Source of the DNA: CG2-30-36-16 sp964372115
GTDB lineage: Bacteria > Bacteroidota > Ignavibacteria > Ignavibacteriales > Ignavibacteriaceae
Length of the DNA: 64,000 nt
Direction: 5' to 3'
Assembly (NCBI GenBank): GCA_964372115.1
Contig: CAYJPN010000001.1
Coordinates: 124,001-188,000 of the forward strand
Position 1 is the first letter of the stretch. Every line of letters begins with the position of its first letter. The position numbers and the translations under genes were made by a program. The notes below the pieces were generated by a model that was given only the letters and a program-made list of their open reading frames with translations, searched no databases and was not told where the DNA came from. This document shows positions 9,268-18,379 of the stretch, piece by piece.

Positions 9268-9294
9268 TATATTTTTCTATTTTCTTTTAAAGAA

Positions 9295-10227
9295 TTAATT
9301 GTCAATAATTTTTCCGTTGCTGTCGTATTTGTAAAAACCTTCACCGGTTTTACGTCCGAGTTTTCTTTCGCGAACAAGTTTTCTTAATATCGGGCATGCT
9401 CTATATCGCGGTTCACCGAGAGTTTTCCATAACGTTTCCATCCATGCAAGTACTTCATCAAGTCCCATCGCGTCAGCCATTTCTAACGGTCCTTGCTGAA
9501 AGTTATACCCGAGTCTCATTGCTGTGTCAATATCTTTTGCGGTTGCAACTCCTTCGAGTAAAATGTGCATAGCTTCGTTCAACAAGGGAACGATTGCGCG
9601 CGTAGTTACAAAACCGGGGTATTCATAAACTTCAACCGGCACTTTACCAATGCGTGCTGCAAATTCTTTTATTCGCGCAACAGTTTCGTTGGATGTATGC
9701 AGACACTTAACGAGTTCAACAAGTGAAACTTTAGGAACCGGGTTTAAAAAGTGCATACCTATTATTTTATCGGGACGTTTCGTCGTCTCCGCAATTTTTG
9801 TTAAACTGAGCGTGGAAGTGTTTGAAACAAAAATAGCTTCTTTGTTTGCAAGTTCATCAAGTTGTGTAAATATCCCCGATTTTAATTCAAAGTTTTCATC
9901 TACTGCTTCAATTATTATATCGTATTCTTTTAAGGTTTCGAGAGATACCGCCCATTTTATTCTGCTTAATATTGCTTTTTTTTCCGAAGCTGTCATTGCC
10001 CATCTTTTTATTTCCCTGTCGATTGATTCCGCTAACGCAAACTTAGCTTTTTCAAGTTTTTCTTGGCTTTTTTCAACAACCATAACATCTATGCCGGCGG
10101 CGGAAATTGTTTGGGCAATTCCCTGTCCCATAACACCGGCGCCGATGATAGCTACACTGTGAATAAACTCGGCATCATCGTTGTTCGCTCTGCCGAGCAG
10201 GTCTTCTAATTTTAAGTTTTCTGACAT
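9295..10227 (-). CDS. 3-hydroxyacyl-CoA dehydrogenase (3-hydroxybutyryl-CoA dehydrogenase type)
   Basis: A single-function NAD-dependent enzyme of 310 residues that oxidises L-3-hydroxyacyl-CoA (or reduces acetoacetyl-CoA). The NAD fold shows IIGAGVMGQGIAQ at residues 27-39. The catalytic region includes VSNTSTLSL, GMHFLNPVP with the catalytic His, and LVELV. The C-terminal dimerisation domain has GYNFQQGPLEMADAMGLDEVL and GRKTGEGFYKY. A roughly 20-residue N-terminal extension precedes the Rossmann fold. It lies just upstream of ackA and 8 bases after a lipoprotein gene, which fits acyl-CoA or amino acid breakdown feeding acetate kinase, though that link is inference. Confidence 0.92.
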   Translation of the reverse strand: MSENLKLEDLLGRANNDDAEFIHSVAIIGAGVMGQGIAQTISAAGIDVMVVEKSQEKLEKAKFALAESIDREIKRWAMTASEKKAILSRIKWAVSLETLKEYDIIIEAVDENFELKSGIFTQLDELANKEAIFVSNTSTLSLTKIAETTKRPDKIIGMHFLNPVPKVSLVELVKCLHTSNETVARIKEFAARIGKVPVEVYEYPGFVTTRAIVPLLNEAMHILLEGVATAKDIDTAMRLGYNFQQGPLEMADAMGLDEVLAWMETLWKTLGEPRYRACPILRKLVRERKLGRKTGEGFYKYDSNGKIIDN

Positions 10228-10235
10228 TGTTTACT

Positions 10236-11201
10236 CTATAATTTTTTATCAAGTTGGTTTTTTTTTGCGAAACTTTTTATTTCGCTTAGATCGTTTTTGT
10301 TTAAATTAATTTCAAAATTAATATTCTGTTGATTATGATCAACAATCATTTTTTGAAGCACCTTATTTAATGCTTCATCTTTACCCGAAAGTAAATCCAT
10401 GGCAAGCGCCCCTTTTATGGCAGCTGAAAGAAGATATGCGCTTTTTGAATCAACACATCCCCATCCCGATTCAATCTTAACGCCTTCATCAAAATTAGCT
10501 GCCAGTGTTACACTCTTTATAGTTTTTATCAAATTTTTACCGGGAAGCTTTTTATATGTAGCCACAAGCTGCTCTAATATAGCCGAGGCATAAACACCGT
10601 CGTCTGTGGCAATCCAGTATTGTTGTTTGTTTTCAATTGACTGGATAATCGGGTACAAAGATTTATTGTTTTTAATTGATGATTTTCCGGTAAGATTATT
10701 TAAATAACTTTCGTTGTTGAAAACAATAAGGGTTGAATCATCGGCAAAAAAATATTTAGTCTCCTGGTTCTCTTTTGATTTGTACAATTTTTTACCTTCA
10801 ATTTTTATCTGTACAAATTTCTTTTTATCGCCAAAATACTTTTTTATTCTCTTAAGATTTTTATCAAAAGTTAGCACTGTCGCATCATTTCCACTCCACG
10901 AACCTGTAGTAATAAACTCTACCAATCCGTCATTTATACCTGCCCCGGTTTCATTTTCAAAAACTTCCAACCAACTGCTGCCAGAATTTTTTTGAAGAAC
11001 CGAGGTAAAATAATCTTGCCAGAAAGGGGTGTCCCTTAAATCATTCAAATTCATGTACATTACAAACTGAGTATTTTCGGGTAAATACGATAATACTTTT
11101 TTTTGATGTTCATTTAATTCGGGAGTAGTTTTTTTTGTGCTTTTTCCGCATCCGGTTATAAAAAACACAACCGCAATGAATAATATACCTAACCTTGTCA
11201 T
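10236..11201 (-). CDS. Lipoprotein of unknown function
   Basis: The protein has 321 residues with a lipoprotein signal: hydrophobic stretch GILFIAVVFFITGC, cysteine at about residue 18. The mature part begins GKSTKKTTPELNEHQKKVLSYLPENTQFVMYMNLNDLRDTPFWQDY, a pattern seen in DUF3352-like envelope proteins. No catalytic motif is evident. It lies 5 bases downstream of the ABC-2 permease gene and 8 bases upstream of the dehydrogenase, so it may be part of the exporter operon. Role unknown. Confidence 0.6.
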   Translation of the reverse strand: MTRLGILFIAVVFFITGCGKSTKKTTPELNEHQKKVLSYLPENTQFVMYMNLNDLRDTPFWQDYFTSVLQKNSGSSWLEVFENETGAGINDGLVEFITTGSWSGNDATVLTFDKNLKRIKKYFGDKKKFVQIKIEGKKLYKSKENQETKYFFADDSTLIVFNNESYLNNLTGKSSIKNNKSLYPIIQSIENKQQYWIATDDGVYASAILEQLVATYKKLPGKNLIKTIKSVTLAANFDEGVKIESGWGCVDSKSAYLLSAAIKGALAMDLLSGKDEALNKVLQKMIVDHNQQNINFEINLNKNDLSEIKSFAKKNQLDKKL

Positions 11202-11206
11202 AAATC

Positions 11207-12028
11207 CTAAAAATCTTTTTTCCTAAACAAAAGAATGCTAAACGCAAGTGTTAAAATTAGGAATAAAAATGATGTAATGATAGGCTGAAAGTCATCAATT
11301 CCCGATCCTGTTACAACATTTATCACATCATTCCCCAGTACTTCGGCAGTTTTTGGAACTATATAGTAAACACCCTTAACAAGATAAATATAAATTTTAT
11401 TGTTTGTCCAGAGATCTACTTGGGTATAAGCCTGAGCCATAAGAGGACTCAAAATTATATAGACGAAGTAGGCGGTCATCATCCCTGCCATCGACCCTTG
11501 AGTTAACACGCCAAAAAATACAAGGATGGAATAAAGAACAGCGAAAATGAATACTATAAAAACTATAGTCCACAGAAATGAAAAATCCCAATATGAAAAC
11601 TTAAATGAAACAAGGAGCCACATCCCGATGATTAGGAAAGCGATGTTTACAAAAACTACAAATAAACCGCCGAAATATTTGCCAAGTAATAACTGAGTGC
11701 GCGAAATCGGTTTTGATAAAAACAAATCTACAGTTCCTTTTTCAAGCATATTAGGAACAAAACTGGCACTGGCAAAAATTGCAAGAAGCAGTAAAAGAGA
11801 TGAAATAAAGGAATAAACTATCAACTCCATTTTTACCACTATCTGCCCGAGCATAGCCGGGTCGCCGGTTGTGTTTAACACCGATAGAATTTTTTGCGTA
11901 TCGACCACCGCAAATAAAATTATTTCTGTCAATAAAACTAACCCGGAAATAATCATAAAAAACAAAAATACTTTTCTTGCAAAAGCCTCACGCAAAGTAT
12001 AAAGGGCAAGTGTCCAGATGTTTTTCAT
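11207..12028 (-). CDS. ABC-2 type exporter permease
   Basis: A polytopic membrane protein of 273 residues with about six hydrophobic segments and the ABC-2 arrangement: an N-terminal cytoplasmic start (TLALYTLREAFARKVFLFF), a periplasmic loop after the first helix, and the conserved cytoplasmic segment FVPNMLEKGTVDLFLSKPISRTQLLLGKY. It pairs with the ATPase encoded immediately upstream; the two genes overlap by 4 bases (ATGA). Substrate cannot be read from sequence. NosY-like and gliding-type exporters share this layout. Confidence 0.87.
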   Translation of the reverse strand: MKNIWTLALYTLREAFARKVFLFFMIISGLVLLTEIILFAVVDTQKILSVLNTTGDPAMLGQIVVKMELIVYSFISSLLLLLAIFASASFVPNMLEKGTVDLFLSKPISRTQLLLGKYFGGLFVVFVNIAFLIIGMWLLVSFKFSYWDFSFLWTIVFIVFIFAVLYSILVFFGVLTQGSMAGMMTAYFVYIILSPLMAQAYTQVDLWTNNKIYIYLVKGVYYIVPKTAEVLGNDVINVVTGSGIDDFQPIITSFLFLILTLAFSILLFRKKDF

Positions 12029-13002
12029 TTTTTCTCCCCCCCTTCCGACTCATTAATTAGGTTTATAAATAAGTCTTCGAGCGAGTTTTTTACTTTTACA
12101 ATTTCTTTTATTAATATTTTTCTCATTCTCACAAAATCAATAAAATCATTTAATTCTTTTTCGTTTGTAACATTCAATAAAAAACTGCCTTTTAATTTTT
12201 GTGGTTTTAAGTTGAATGACAATCCGGCAGACGATATTTCGTCGGATAAATTTTCAGAATCAACTTCAACTTTGTATTCTTCCTTTGTTTCGGTAAGTTC
12301 GTATACGCTTCCGGTACGCAGAAGCGTTCCTTTGTTTAATATCGCTACCCTGTCGGTAACAAGCTCAACTTCGGAAAGCAGATGACTGTTTAAAAATATA
12401 GTTTTACCTTCCGATTTTAGGTTAGCTAAAATATCACGAATTTCTTTTCTTCCAATCGGGTCAACTCCATCGGTAGGTTCATCAAGGAAGATAACTTCAG
12501 GATTATTTATCATCGCTTGAGCTATTCCTAATCTTTGCATCATTCCTTTTGAGTAAGTTTTTATTTTACTCTTTTTCCATTTAGTCAGTTTCACTAATTC
12601 AAGCAGGTTGTCAATTCTATTTTCGATGCCGGCAGTCTCAGCGCCTGCAAGCTGCCCAAAATATTTTAAAACTTCGCCGCCGGTTAAATAATTCGGAAAC
12701 TTATGATTCTCGGGAAGATAACCTATTTTTTTTCGAACTAAATAATTGCTGATAGGGGTATCTAGTATAAAAGCATCACCGGTTGTTGGGTAGGTTATAC
12801 CTAATAAAATTTTAATTAGCGTAGTTTTACCAGCGCCGTTCGGACCAAGTAACCCGAAAATTGAACCGGACTCAACGTCAAGTGAAAAATCTTTTAGGGC
12901 TTCAACTTTTTTTCTTCCGCTATGCGATGAGTAAATTTTGGATAACCCTTTTATTTCCAAAGCATTCATATAGAGTATTCTCTTTTTTTTTTTGACCGTC
13001 AA
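12025..13002 (-). CDS. ABC transporter ATP-binding protein
   Basis: The nucleotide-binding domain shows Walker A GPNGAGKT at residues 53-60, signature YSKGMMQRLG, Walker B VIFLDEPTDGVDP and the H-loop FLNSHLL. The C-terminal 80 residues form the usual extension of ABC-2 exporters. The frame opens at 13002, but the internal Met at 12969 (MNALEIKGL) begins where homologous proteins normally do, so the first 11 basic residues may not be translated. Partner permease is encoded downstream. The promoter should lie in the 79-base gap shared with divergent recQ. Confidence 0.9.
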   Translation of the reverse strand: MTVKKKKRILYMNALEIKGLSKIYSSHSGRKKVEALKDFSLDVESGSIFGLLGPNGAGKTTLIKILLGITYPTTGDAFILDTPISNYLVRKKIGYLPENHKFPNYLTGGEVLKYFGQLAGAETAGIENRIDNLLELVKLTKWKKSKIKTYSKGMMQRLGIAQAMINNPEVIFLDEPTDGVDPIGRKEIRDILANLKSEGKTIFLNSHLLSEVELVTDRVAILNKGTLLRTGSVYELTETKEEYKVEVDSENLSDEISSAGLSFNLKPQKLKGSFLLNVTNEKELNDFIDFVRMRKILIKEIVKVKNSLEDLFINLINESEGGEKK

Positions 13003-13081
13003 ATATACGGAAAAAGGTAAGGAATTATTATTATCTTTGAGTTAAAAAGTTCAATAAAAATTTAAGCGGTTCTATTTACTG

Positions 13082-15712
13082 ATGACTAAATCACTCGAAG
13101 CATTAAATAAGTATTTTAATTTTACAGAATTTCGTCCTTCGCAGGAAGAAATTATTCGCGCAGTTCTATCAGGTGAAAATGTACTGGCGGTACTTCCAAC
13201 AGGTGCCGGTAAATCTCTCTGTTATCAACTCCCCTCTCTAATTACGGATGGGTTTTCAATTGTTGTATCACCTCTTATTGCTTTAATGAAAGATCAAGTA
13301 GACGCGCTTAATAAAAACGGAGTTGTTGCCGCTTTTATTAATAGCACGATGGATTTTAGGGAGGCAGAGGATGTTCTTCAAAAAATAGCTTACGGCTCAA
13401 TAAAACTTCTTTATGTTGCACCCGAACGACTTGAAAATATGATTTTCGCGGAGCGTATAAAAAATTTAAAACCAGCGTATGTTTTTATTGATGAAGCACA
13501 TTGTATTAGTGAATGGGGTCATAACTTTAGACCAAGTTATACAAAAATAAAAGATTTTATAAAGTTCATCGGAGTAAAAAAAATTTCGGCATTTACGGCA
13601 ACAGCTACACCCGAAGTTGAAAAAGATATAATAAAACAGTTAGAGCTTAAAGACGCAAAAGTTTTCGTCCGCGGCTTTGAAAGAGAGAACTTAAATCTAA
13701 ATGTCATTATAACCGCTCATAAACTTGAAAAGTGTATGGAGTTGATTAGAAACTATAAAACTCCGGCAATAATCTATACTTCATCAAGAAAAAGCGCAGA
13801 AGAAGTATCTCAATATCTTGTGATGAACAGAATAAATTGCGGTTATTATCATGCGGGAATGAGGGCAGAGATAAGAAAAAAAATCCAAGAGAATTTTTTG
13901 GATGACACACTTGCAGTTATCGCGGCGACCAATGCATTCGGAATGGGAATTGACAAAAAAGATATTCGTCTTGTAATTCATTACAACATCCCGGGTTCAA
14001 TTGAAAATTATTACCAGGAAATTGGGCGGGCTGGAAGAGATGGAAAAGAATCAAACATTTTTTTACTCTACAATGAACCGGATGTTGACATTCAAAAGTT
14101 TTTTATCGAAAACTCATACCCGGATAAAGAATTAATACAGAATATTTATGCCAGCATTTGCGACTATAGCCGGGTTGCGGAAGGAATGATGCCGAACAAC
14201 GACCTGCCTGTTAATCTCGAATACCTTAAAGCCTACGCAAAACGAGACATTAGTAAAGGACTTTTACACGCTTCATTAAGAGCACTTGAGCGCGGTAATT
14301 ATTTGCGCGGGGTTTCTGAGTTTGAAAACCAAACAACTTTGCAGTTCATTACAAATAAGGAAAAGCTAAAAGAGTTTGTAAAAAGGACAAAGAACTATTC
14401 ACTAATTGAAGCAGTTTTATTTTTAATTAGAGAGTACGGCAGCATAATCTTTAGACAGCCGGTTAATCTTTCGCTTAGCCATATTGCAGCCTCGTTAAAA
14501 ATTGGAAATGATGAAATTCAAAATTCATTAACTACCCTTGATAATTTGAGTCTTGCCGAGTTTAAAATACCTGCCGGCGGTGATAATGTGAAACTACTGC
14601 AAGAGCGGGTAAATGCATCTCGCTTAAATCTTGATTACAAACGAATCAATGAAAATTACCTCAATCAGCAAAATAAACTCGATAAGATGATCGATTATGT
14701 TTATACGCATTCATGTCGTTTTAAATATATCTTAAATTATTTTGGAGAATATCTTGACGACTACCGTTGTGGCAGATGCGACAAATGTTTGATTGACGAA
14801 AAGCTTACCGATTCTACCACAGATTATATAAAAGAAATTATTTTACGAACTCTAAATCAAACAGGTGGAATTTTGGCAAGTAATTCCGCATTGATGATTA
14901 TTAAGGGTAATTCTAAAATAAAAAAATACACGTCGATGCCAACATATGGGGGCTGTGCGAACTACGATATAAATGATTTGAAGCATGTTCTTCAAGAAAT
15001 GATTTCTGAAAAACTGATAAAAAAAGAAAAATCGGGGAGTAAATTAATTTTACTCGATGATAAGGGTATCGAGATTTTAAAAACAATTGAACCGAATAAA
15101 GAAATAAAAAAAGAAGAAACCGGTTATGAAAAAAATCTTGAGTTGTATAATTTTTTAACCGATGTTAGAAAAAAAGCGGCAAAAAGATTCGGTCAATCGG
15201 TGGATATAATTTGCCCGAACGATATACTTATAAAAATTGCTGAGCAAAAACCAAAAACCAAAGCGGCATTATTTAATATTGACGGTGTAAACAACAGAAT
15301 GTTTAATAAAATTGGGGATGAACTGCTTGAGGTTGTAAAAGAATTCGGAACCGGTGAAAAGTTATTTCCGCAAGAAGGCAGCAAACATGAAGAATCAAAA
15401 TCGCTTCCTCCCTTTTTAAGCGAAACCCTAAGCCTGCTAAAGCAAAAATATTCGTTAAAGGATATCGCGTCACTCCGTAATTTAACCGAAGCTGTAATAT
15501 CGATGCAGGTTGAAACAATACTTGAATATTTTCCAGCCGTTGAAATATCTTATTTCTTTGACAAAAATATATTTCAAAAAATAGAAGATGAAGTAAAAAA
15601 TGGGTATAATGATTTGAAGGAATTAAAAAGCAGACTGCCCGTAGGAGTTTCTTACCCGCTGCTCCGAATAGCAATAGCAAAAATTAAGGCTTCTTCGCCG
15701 CCTTCTGCTTAA
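13082..15712 (+). CDS. recQ: ATP-dependent DNA helicase RecQ
   Basis: RecQ unwinds DNA 3' to 5' in recombination and fork repair. Domains in order: helicase N-lobe with FRPSQEEII, Walker A LPTGAGKS and DEAH box IDEAHCISEWGHNFRP; C-lobe with AFGMGIDKKDIR and the IGRAGRDG motif; a zinc region with CRFKYILNYFGE and CGRCDKC (about residues 545-575); a winged-helix RQC part; an HRDC domain (about 690-760, LYNFLTDVRKKAAKRF). At 876 residues it exceeds the roughly 600 of E. coli RecQ because of a further C-terminal region (about 780-876) resembling a helix-turn-helix. Its 3' end overlaps the convergent DUF4296 gene by 29 bases. Confidence 0.95.
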   Translation: MTKSLEALNKYFNFTEFRPSQEEIIRAVLSGENVLAVLPTGAGKSLCYQLPSLITDGFSIVVSPLIALMKDQVDALNKNGVVAAFINSTMDFREAEDVLQKIAYGSIKLLYVAPERLENMIFAERIKNLKPAYVFIDEAHCISEWGHNFRPSYTKIKDFIKFIGVKKISAFTATATPEVEKDIIKQLELKDAKVFVRGFERENLNLNVIITAHKLEKCMELIRNYKTPAIIYTSSRKSAEEVSQYLVMNRINCGYYHAGMRAEIRKKIQENFLDDTLAVIAATNAFGMGIDKKDIRLVIHYNIPGSIENYYQEIGRAGRDGKESNIFLLYNEPDVDIQKFFIENSYPDKELIQNIYASICDYSRVAEGMMPNNDLPVNLEYLKAYAKRDISKGLLHASLRALERGNYLRGVSEFENQTTLQFITNKEKLKEFVKRTKNYSLIEAVLFLIREYGSIIFRQPVNLSLSHIAASLKIGNDEIQNSLTTLDNLSLAEFKIPAGGDNVKLLQERVNASRLNLDYKRINENYLNQQNKLDKMIDYVYTHSCRFKYILNYFGEYLDDYRCGRCDKCLIDEKLTDSTTDYIKEIILRTLNQTGGILASNSALMIIKGNSKIKKYTSMPTYGGCANYDINDLKHVLQEMISEKLIKKEKSGSKLILLDDKGIEILKTIEPNKEIKKEETGYEKNLELYNFLTDVRKKAAKRFGQSVDIICPNDILIKIAEQKPKTKAALFNIDGVNNRMFNKIGDELLEVVKEFGTGEKLFPQEGSKHEESKSLPPFLSETLSLLKQKYSLKDIASLRNLTEAVISMQVETILEYFPAVEISYFFDKNIFQKIEDEVKNGYNDLKELKSRLPVGVSYPLLRIAIAKIKASSPPSA

Positions 15713-16022
15713 GAACTTCAACGTGAGAAGTCACCTTCTCAAAAAAAATTTCCCAGCGTTCGGGTTTTGCATTGTAATAGGCAAGCGTAGTTTCGTACTC
15801 TTTTTCGCTGATATCATATCTGTTAAAAACCCCTGAACGTATTTTAACCATTCTTTTATATTCGCCGGCAGTAGTATCCTGAGCAATTACCAAATCAGTA
15901 TACAACCTAACAAATTTTTCTTCGGGAATAACTTTTGAGTTATTACACGAGGGGAAGAGCATAACAGCGGCAGCAACAAATAACAAAAGCACAACTGCTG
16001 TTTTTAAATGTTTTAAATTCAT
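15684..16022 (-). CDS. DUF4296 lipoprotein
   Basis: A 112-residue protein with a lipoprotein signal (VVLLLFVAAAVMLFPSC, cysteine near residue 26) and a compact helical domain VIPEEKFVRLYTDLVIAQ ... RYDISEKEYETTLAYYN, the pattern of DUF4296, a domain known mainly from Bacteroidota lipoproteins. Function unknown. Its last 29 bases overlap the recQ 3' end on the opposite strand. The rhomboid protease gene lies 9 bases upstream in the same direction, so the two are probably cotranscribed. Confidence 0.8.
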   Translation of the reverse strand: MNLKHLKTAVVLLLFVAAAVMLFPSCNNSKVIPEEKFVRLYTDLVIAQDTTAGEYKRMVKIRSGVFNRYDISEKEYETTLAYYNAKPERWEIFFEKVTSHVEVLKQKAAKKP

Positions 16023-16031
16023 TTATTTCAT

Positions 16032-16955
16032 TTATTTCATTTTTTTGCTTGCTTCAAAAAGAATTTTCTTCTCATGCTCTGTCAGATTCTGATAACCGGA
16101 ATGACTAATCTTATCAAGAATTGCATCAATCTCTTTTTGCGAAATAGTGTGATCGTTATGCTGATCATTTACTTCGTAAAAGGTTGCATCTTCAATTGTT
16201 TTTTCTTTCTTCTTAAACATGTCACCCATAGGCCCGAACGGATTTTTAGGTTTACTTGTTTTGTGCGGATTACTTTTAAATATCCGCTTTATATCTGCAT
16301 TTATTGCCGGATCAACAAGAATCCAGATAAAGCCAAGTAAGGCTCCGCCAAGGTGGGCAAGATGTGCAACGCCACTATTGGCGCTGTCAACAAGAAGAAA
16401 CTCAAGTAATATCATACCGGCAATTAAATATTTTGCTTTTACTGGTATGAAAAAATATAAGAAAATATATCTATCGGGAAATAACAATGCAAATGCTGTA
16501 AGAACACCAAATATTGAACCGGAAGCGCCGATTGTTACCGCTGCACCGCCGCCTAACAATGGTGATAGGAACAAATGTAGAAGTCCTGCTGCTATACCAG
16601 CTGACAAATAAAAATATAAAAACTTTTTAGATCCCCACATATTTTCAACTTCCATCCCGAACATCCAGAGCGCAAACATGTTGAATAAAATGTGAGAAAA
16701 ATTACCATGCATAAATTGATATGTAATTAACTGCCAAATCTGAAAGTTGTATGGCATACCTGCGGCATCCAAACCACTAAGGGGGTTTAACGCGAACCAT
16801 TTATTAATAACATACCACCCCGGCATTCCGCCGATAACCATATTGTTTAATAAAAACTGGAGTACAAAAACTACTCCGTTTATTATCAATAAATTTTTTA
16901 GAACCGGCGGAAATAAACTAAATCCGCCGAAACCGGGGTTTCGATAATTACTCAC
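16032..16955 (-). CDS. Rhomboid-family intramembrane serine protease
   Basis: A polytopic protein of 307 residues with the rhomboid catalytic dyad: Ser146 in GASGSIFG and His201 in AHLAHLGG, plus Asn92 in the HILFNMFALW helix and the L1-loop WxFG-like pattern. Six transmembrane helices form the core; the remaining 90 C-terminal residues are soluble and charged, including the IDAILDKISHSGYQNLTEHEKKIL motif seen in other rhomboids of this phylum. It would cleave membrane proteins within the bilayer; substrate unknown. Confidence 0.92.
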   Translation of the reverse strand: MSNYRNPGFGGFSLFPPVLKNLLIINGVVFVLQFLLNNMVIGGMPGWYVINKWFALNPLSGLDAAGMPYNFQIWQLITYQFMHGNFSHILFNMFALWMFGMEVENMWGSKKFLYFYLSAGIAAGLLHLFLSPLLGGGAAVTIGASGSIFGVLTAFALLFPDRYIFLYFFIPVKAKYLIAGMILLEFLLVDSANSGVAHLAHLGGALLGFIWILVDPAINADIKRIFKSNPHKTSKPKNPFGPMGDMFKKKEKTIEDATFYEVNDQHNDHTISQKEIDAILDKISHSGYQNLTEHEKKILFEASKKMK

Positions 16956-16985
16956 TTAAAAATCCTTCTATTATTCATCGAGAAC

Positions 16986-17016
16986 AACCTTCGATGCTAA
17001 TAAAACATCGAAGGTT
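16986..17016 (-). terminator. Hairpin downstream of pgk
   Basis: AACCTTCGATG (16986-16996) pairs perfectly with CATCGAAGGTT (17006-17016), 14 bases after the pgk stop. The minus-strand T tract is poor, so termination may be weak. The core stem is identical to that of the ackA terminator. Confidence 0.6.
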
Positions 17017-17030
17017 ATATTTATTCAAAT

Positions 17031-18248
17031 TTATGCTTCGGTCAACGCATCAACACCGGGGAGCACTTTACCCTCGAGAAATTCGAGTGATGCACCACCG
17101 CCTGTAGAAACATGCGAAACTTTATCTTCTAAACCAGCTTTTGAAATAGCCGCCGCCGAATCGCCCCCGCCTATTACTGTTATAGCACCTTTTTCGGTCG
17201 CTTTTACTAACGCATCGGCAATTGCAAAGGTTCCCTTAGCAAAATTATCCATTTCAAAAACACCCATTGGACCATTCCACACAATTGTTTTAGCCATAGC
17301 AATTTCATGGGTAAATAATTTAACGGTTTCGGGTCCTATATCCAATCCCATTTTATCGGATGGGATTTTATCGATATTTACTATCGCGGAAGGAGAGTCG
17401 TTATTAAATTCTTCGGCAACGATAACGTCAACGGGCAACAAAAATTTAATACCGCTGTTTTTTGCTTTTTCGAGCACTTCTTTTGCAACGGAGAGTTTTT
17501 CTTCCTCAAGCAAAGATTTACCGATTTCGTAACCCTGCGCCTTAAAAAATGTAAATGCCATTCCACCGCCGATAATTAGAGTGTCAACCTTATCAAAAAG
17601 ATTCATAATCACATCAATTTTTCCCGAAATTTTTGCGCCGCCCAATATTGCAACATATGGCCTTTCGGGGTTCAAAACTGCGCTGCCGAGGTAGTCTAAT
17701 TCTTTTTGCATCAAATAACCGGCTGCACATGTTTTAATATATTTTGTAACACCTTCTGTCGATGCATGCGCACGATGCGCCGAACCGAATGCATCATTCA
17801 CATATACATCTCCAAGTTTGGCTAACTTCTCTGCAAACTCGGCAACATTTTTTTCTTCTTCTTTATGAAATCTTAAATTTTCAAGAAGTATTACATCACC
17901 CGGATTCATATTACTCACAAGTGCTTCAACTTCAGAGCCAACACAATCAGGAGCAAGTTTAACTTCTTTATTTAACAATTCACTTAATCTTTTTGCCGCC
18001 GGTAAAAGGGAGTATTTTTTGTTTATCTCTCCTTTTGGACGACCGAGATGACTCATTAAAATTGCTTTACCGCTTTCAGCAATTATTTTTTTTATAGTAG
18101 GTAAAGCAGAACTGATTCGAATGTCATCGGTAATCTGCAAATTTTCATCGAGCGGTACATTAAAATCAACGCGAACAAGTACACGTTTATCTTTTAGTTC
18201 TATTTTATCAATTGACAATTTATTCATTTTTGTGTTCCTATCAATCAT
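17031..18248 (-). CDS. pgk: Phosphoglycerate kinase
   Basis: Pgk transfers phosphate between 1,3-bisphosphoglycerate and ADP in glycolysis. Landmarks are VRVDFNVPLDE, the substrate-binding SHLGRPKG, LLENLRFHKEEEKN, NDAFGSAHRAHAST, the hinge VAILGGAKISGK, and the nucleotide-binding WNGPMGVFE and GGGDSAAA. The annotated start at 18248 gives 405 residues; Met at 18227 (MNKLSIDKIEL) matches the usual start better. It follows gap by 131 bases with a terminator between, so it likely has its own promoter. Confidence 0.97.
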   Translation of the reverse strand: MIDRNTKMNKLSIDKIELKDKRVLVRVDFNVPLDENLQITDDIRISSALPTIKKIIAESGKAILMSHLGRPKGEINKKYSLLPAAKRLSELLNKEVKLAPDCVGSEVEALVSNMNPGDVILLENLRFHKEEEKNVAEFAEKLAKLGDVYVNDAFGSAHRAHASTEGVTKYIKTCAAGYLMQKELDYLGSAVLNPERPYVAILGGAKISGKIDVIMNLFDKVDTLIIGGGMAFTFFKAQGYEIGKSLLEEEKLSVAKEVLEKAKNSGIKFLLPVDVIVAEEFNNDSPSAIVNIDKIPSDKMGLDIGPETVKLFTHEIAMAKTIVWNGPMGVFEMDNFAKGTFAIADALVKATEKGAITVIGGGDSAAAISKAGLEDKVSHVSTGGGASLEFLEGKVLPGVDALTEA

Positions 18249-18316
18249 TTAATAATTACCATGGTATGGTTTACAAACAATGTTTCTGGAAAAATTAGTG
18301 GGGCTGTTATATTTAT

Positions 18317-18344
18317 AAAAAGGAGACGGAAAATATCCGTCTCC
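18317..18344 (-). terminator. Intrinsic terminator of gap
   Basis: GGAGACGGA at 18322-18330 pairs with TCCGTCTCC at 18336-18344 across a 5-base loop. On the minus strand it is followed by TTTTTATAAA, about 35 bases after the gap stop. Confidence 0.85.
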
Positions 18345-18379
18345 AAAACAACCCCCATCTAAAAATTATTTTTTAATAA

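Noticed and set aside
9650..10162. 170-residue plus-strand frame opposite the hydroxyacyl-CoA dehydrogenase
   Set aside because: Its serine-rich composition is a reflection of the coding strand and it lies fully inside a clear gene.
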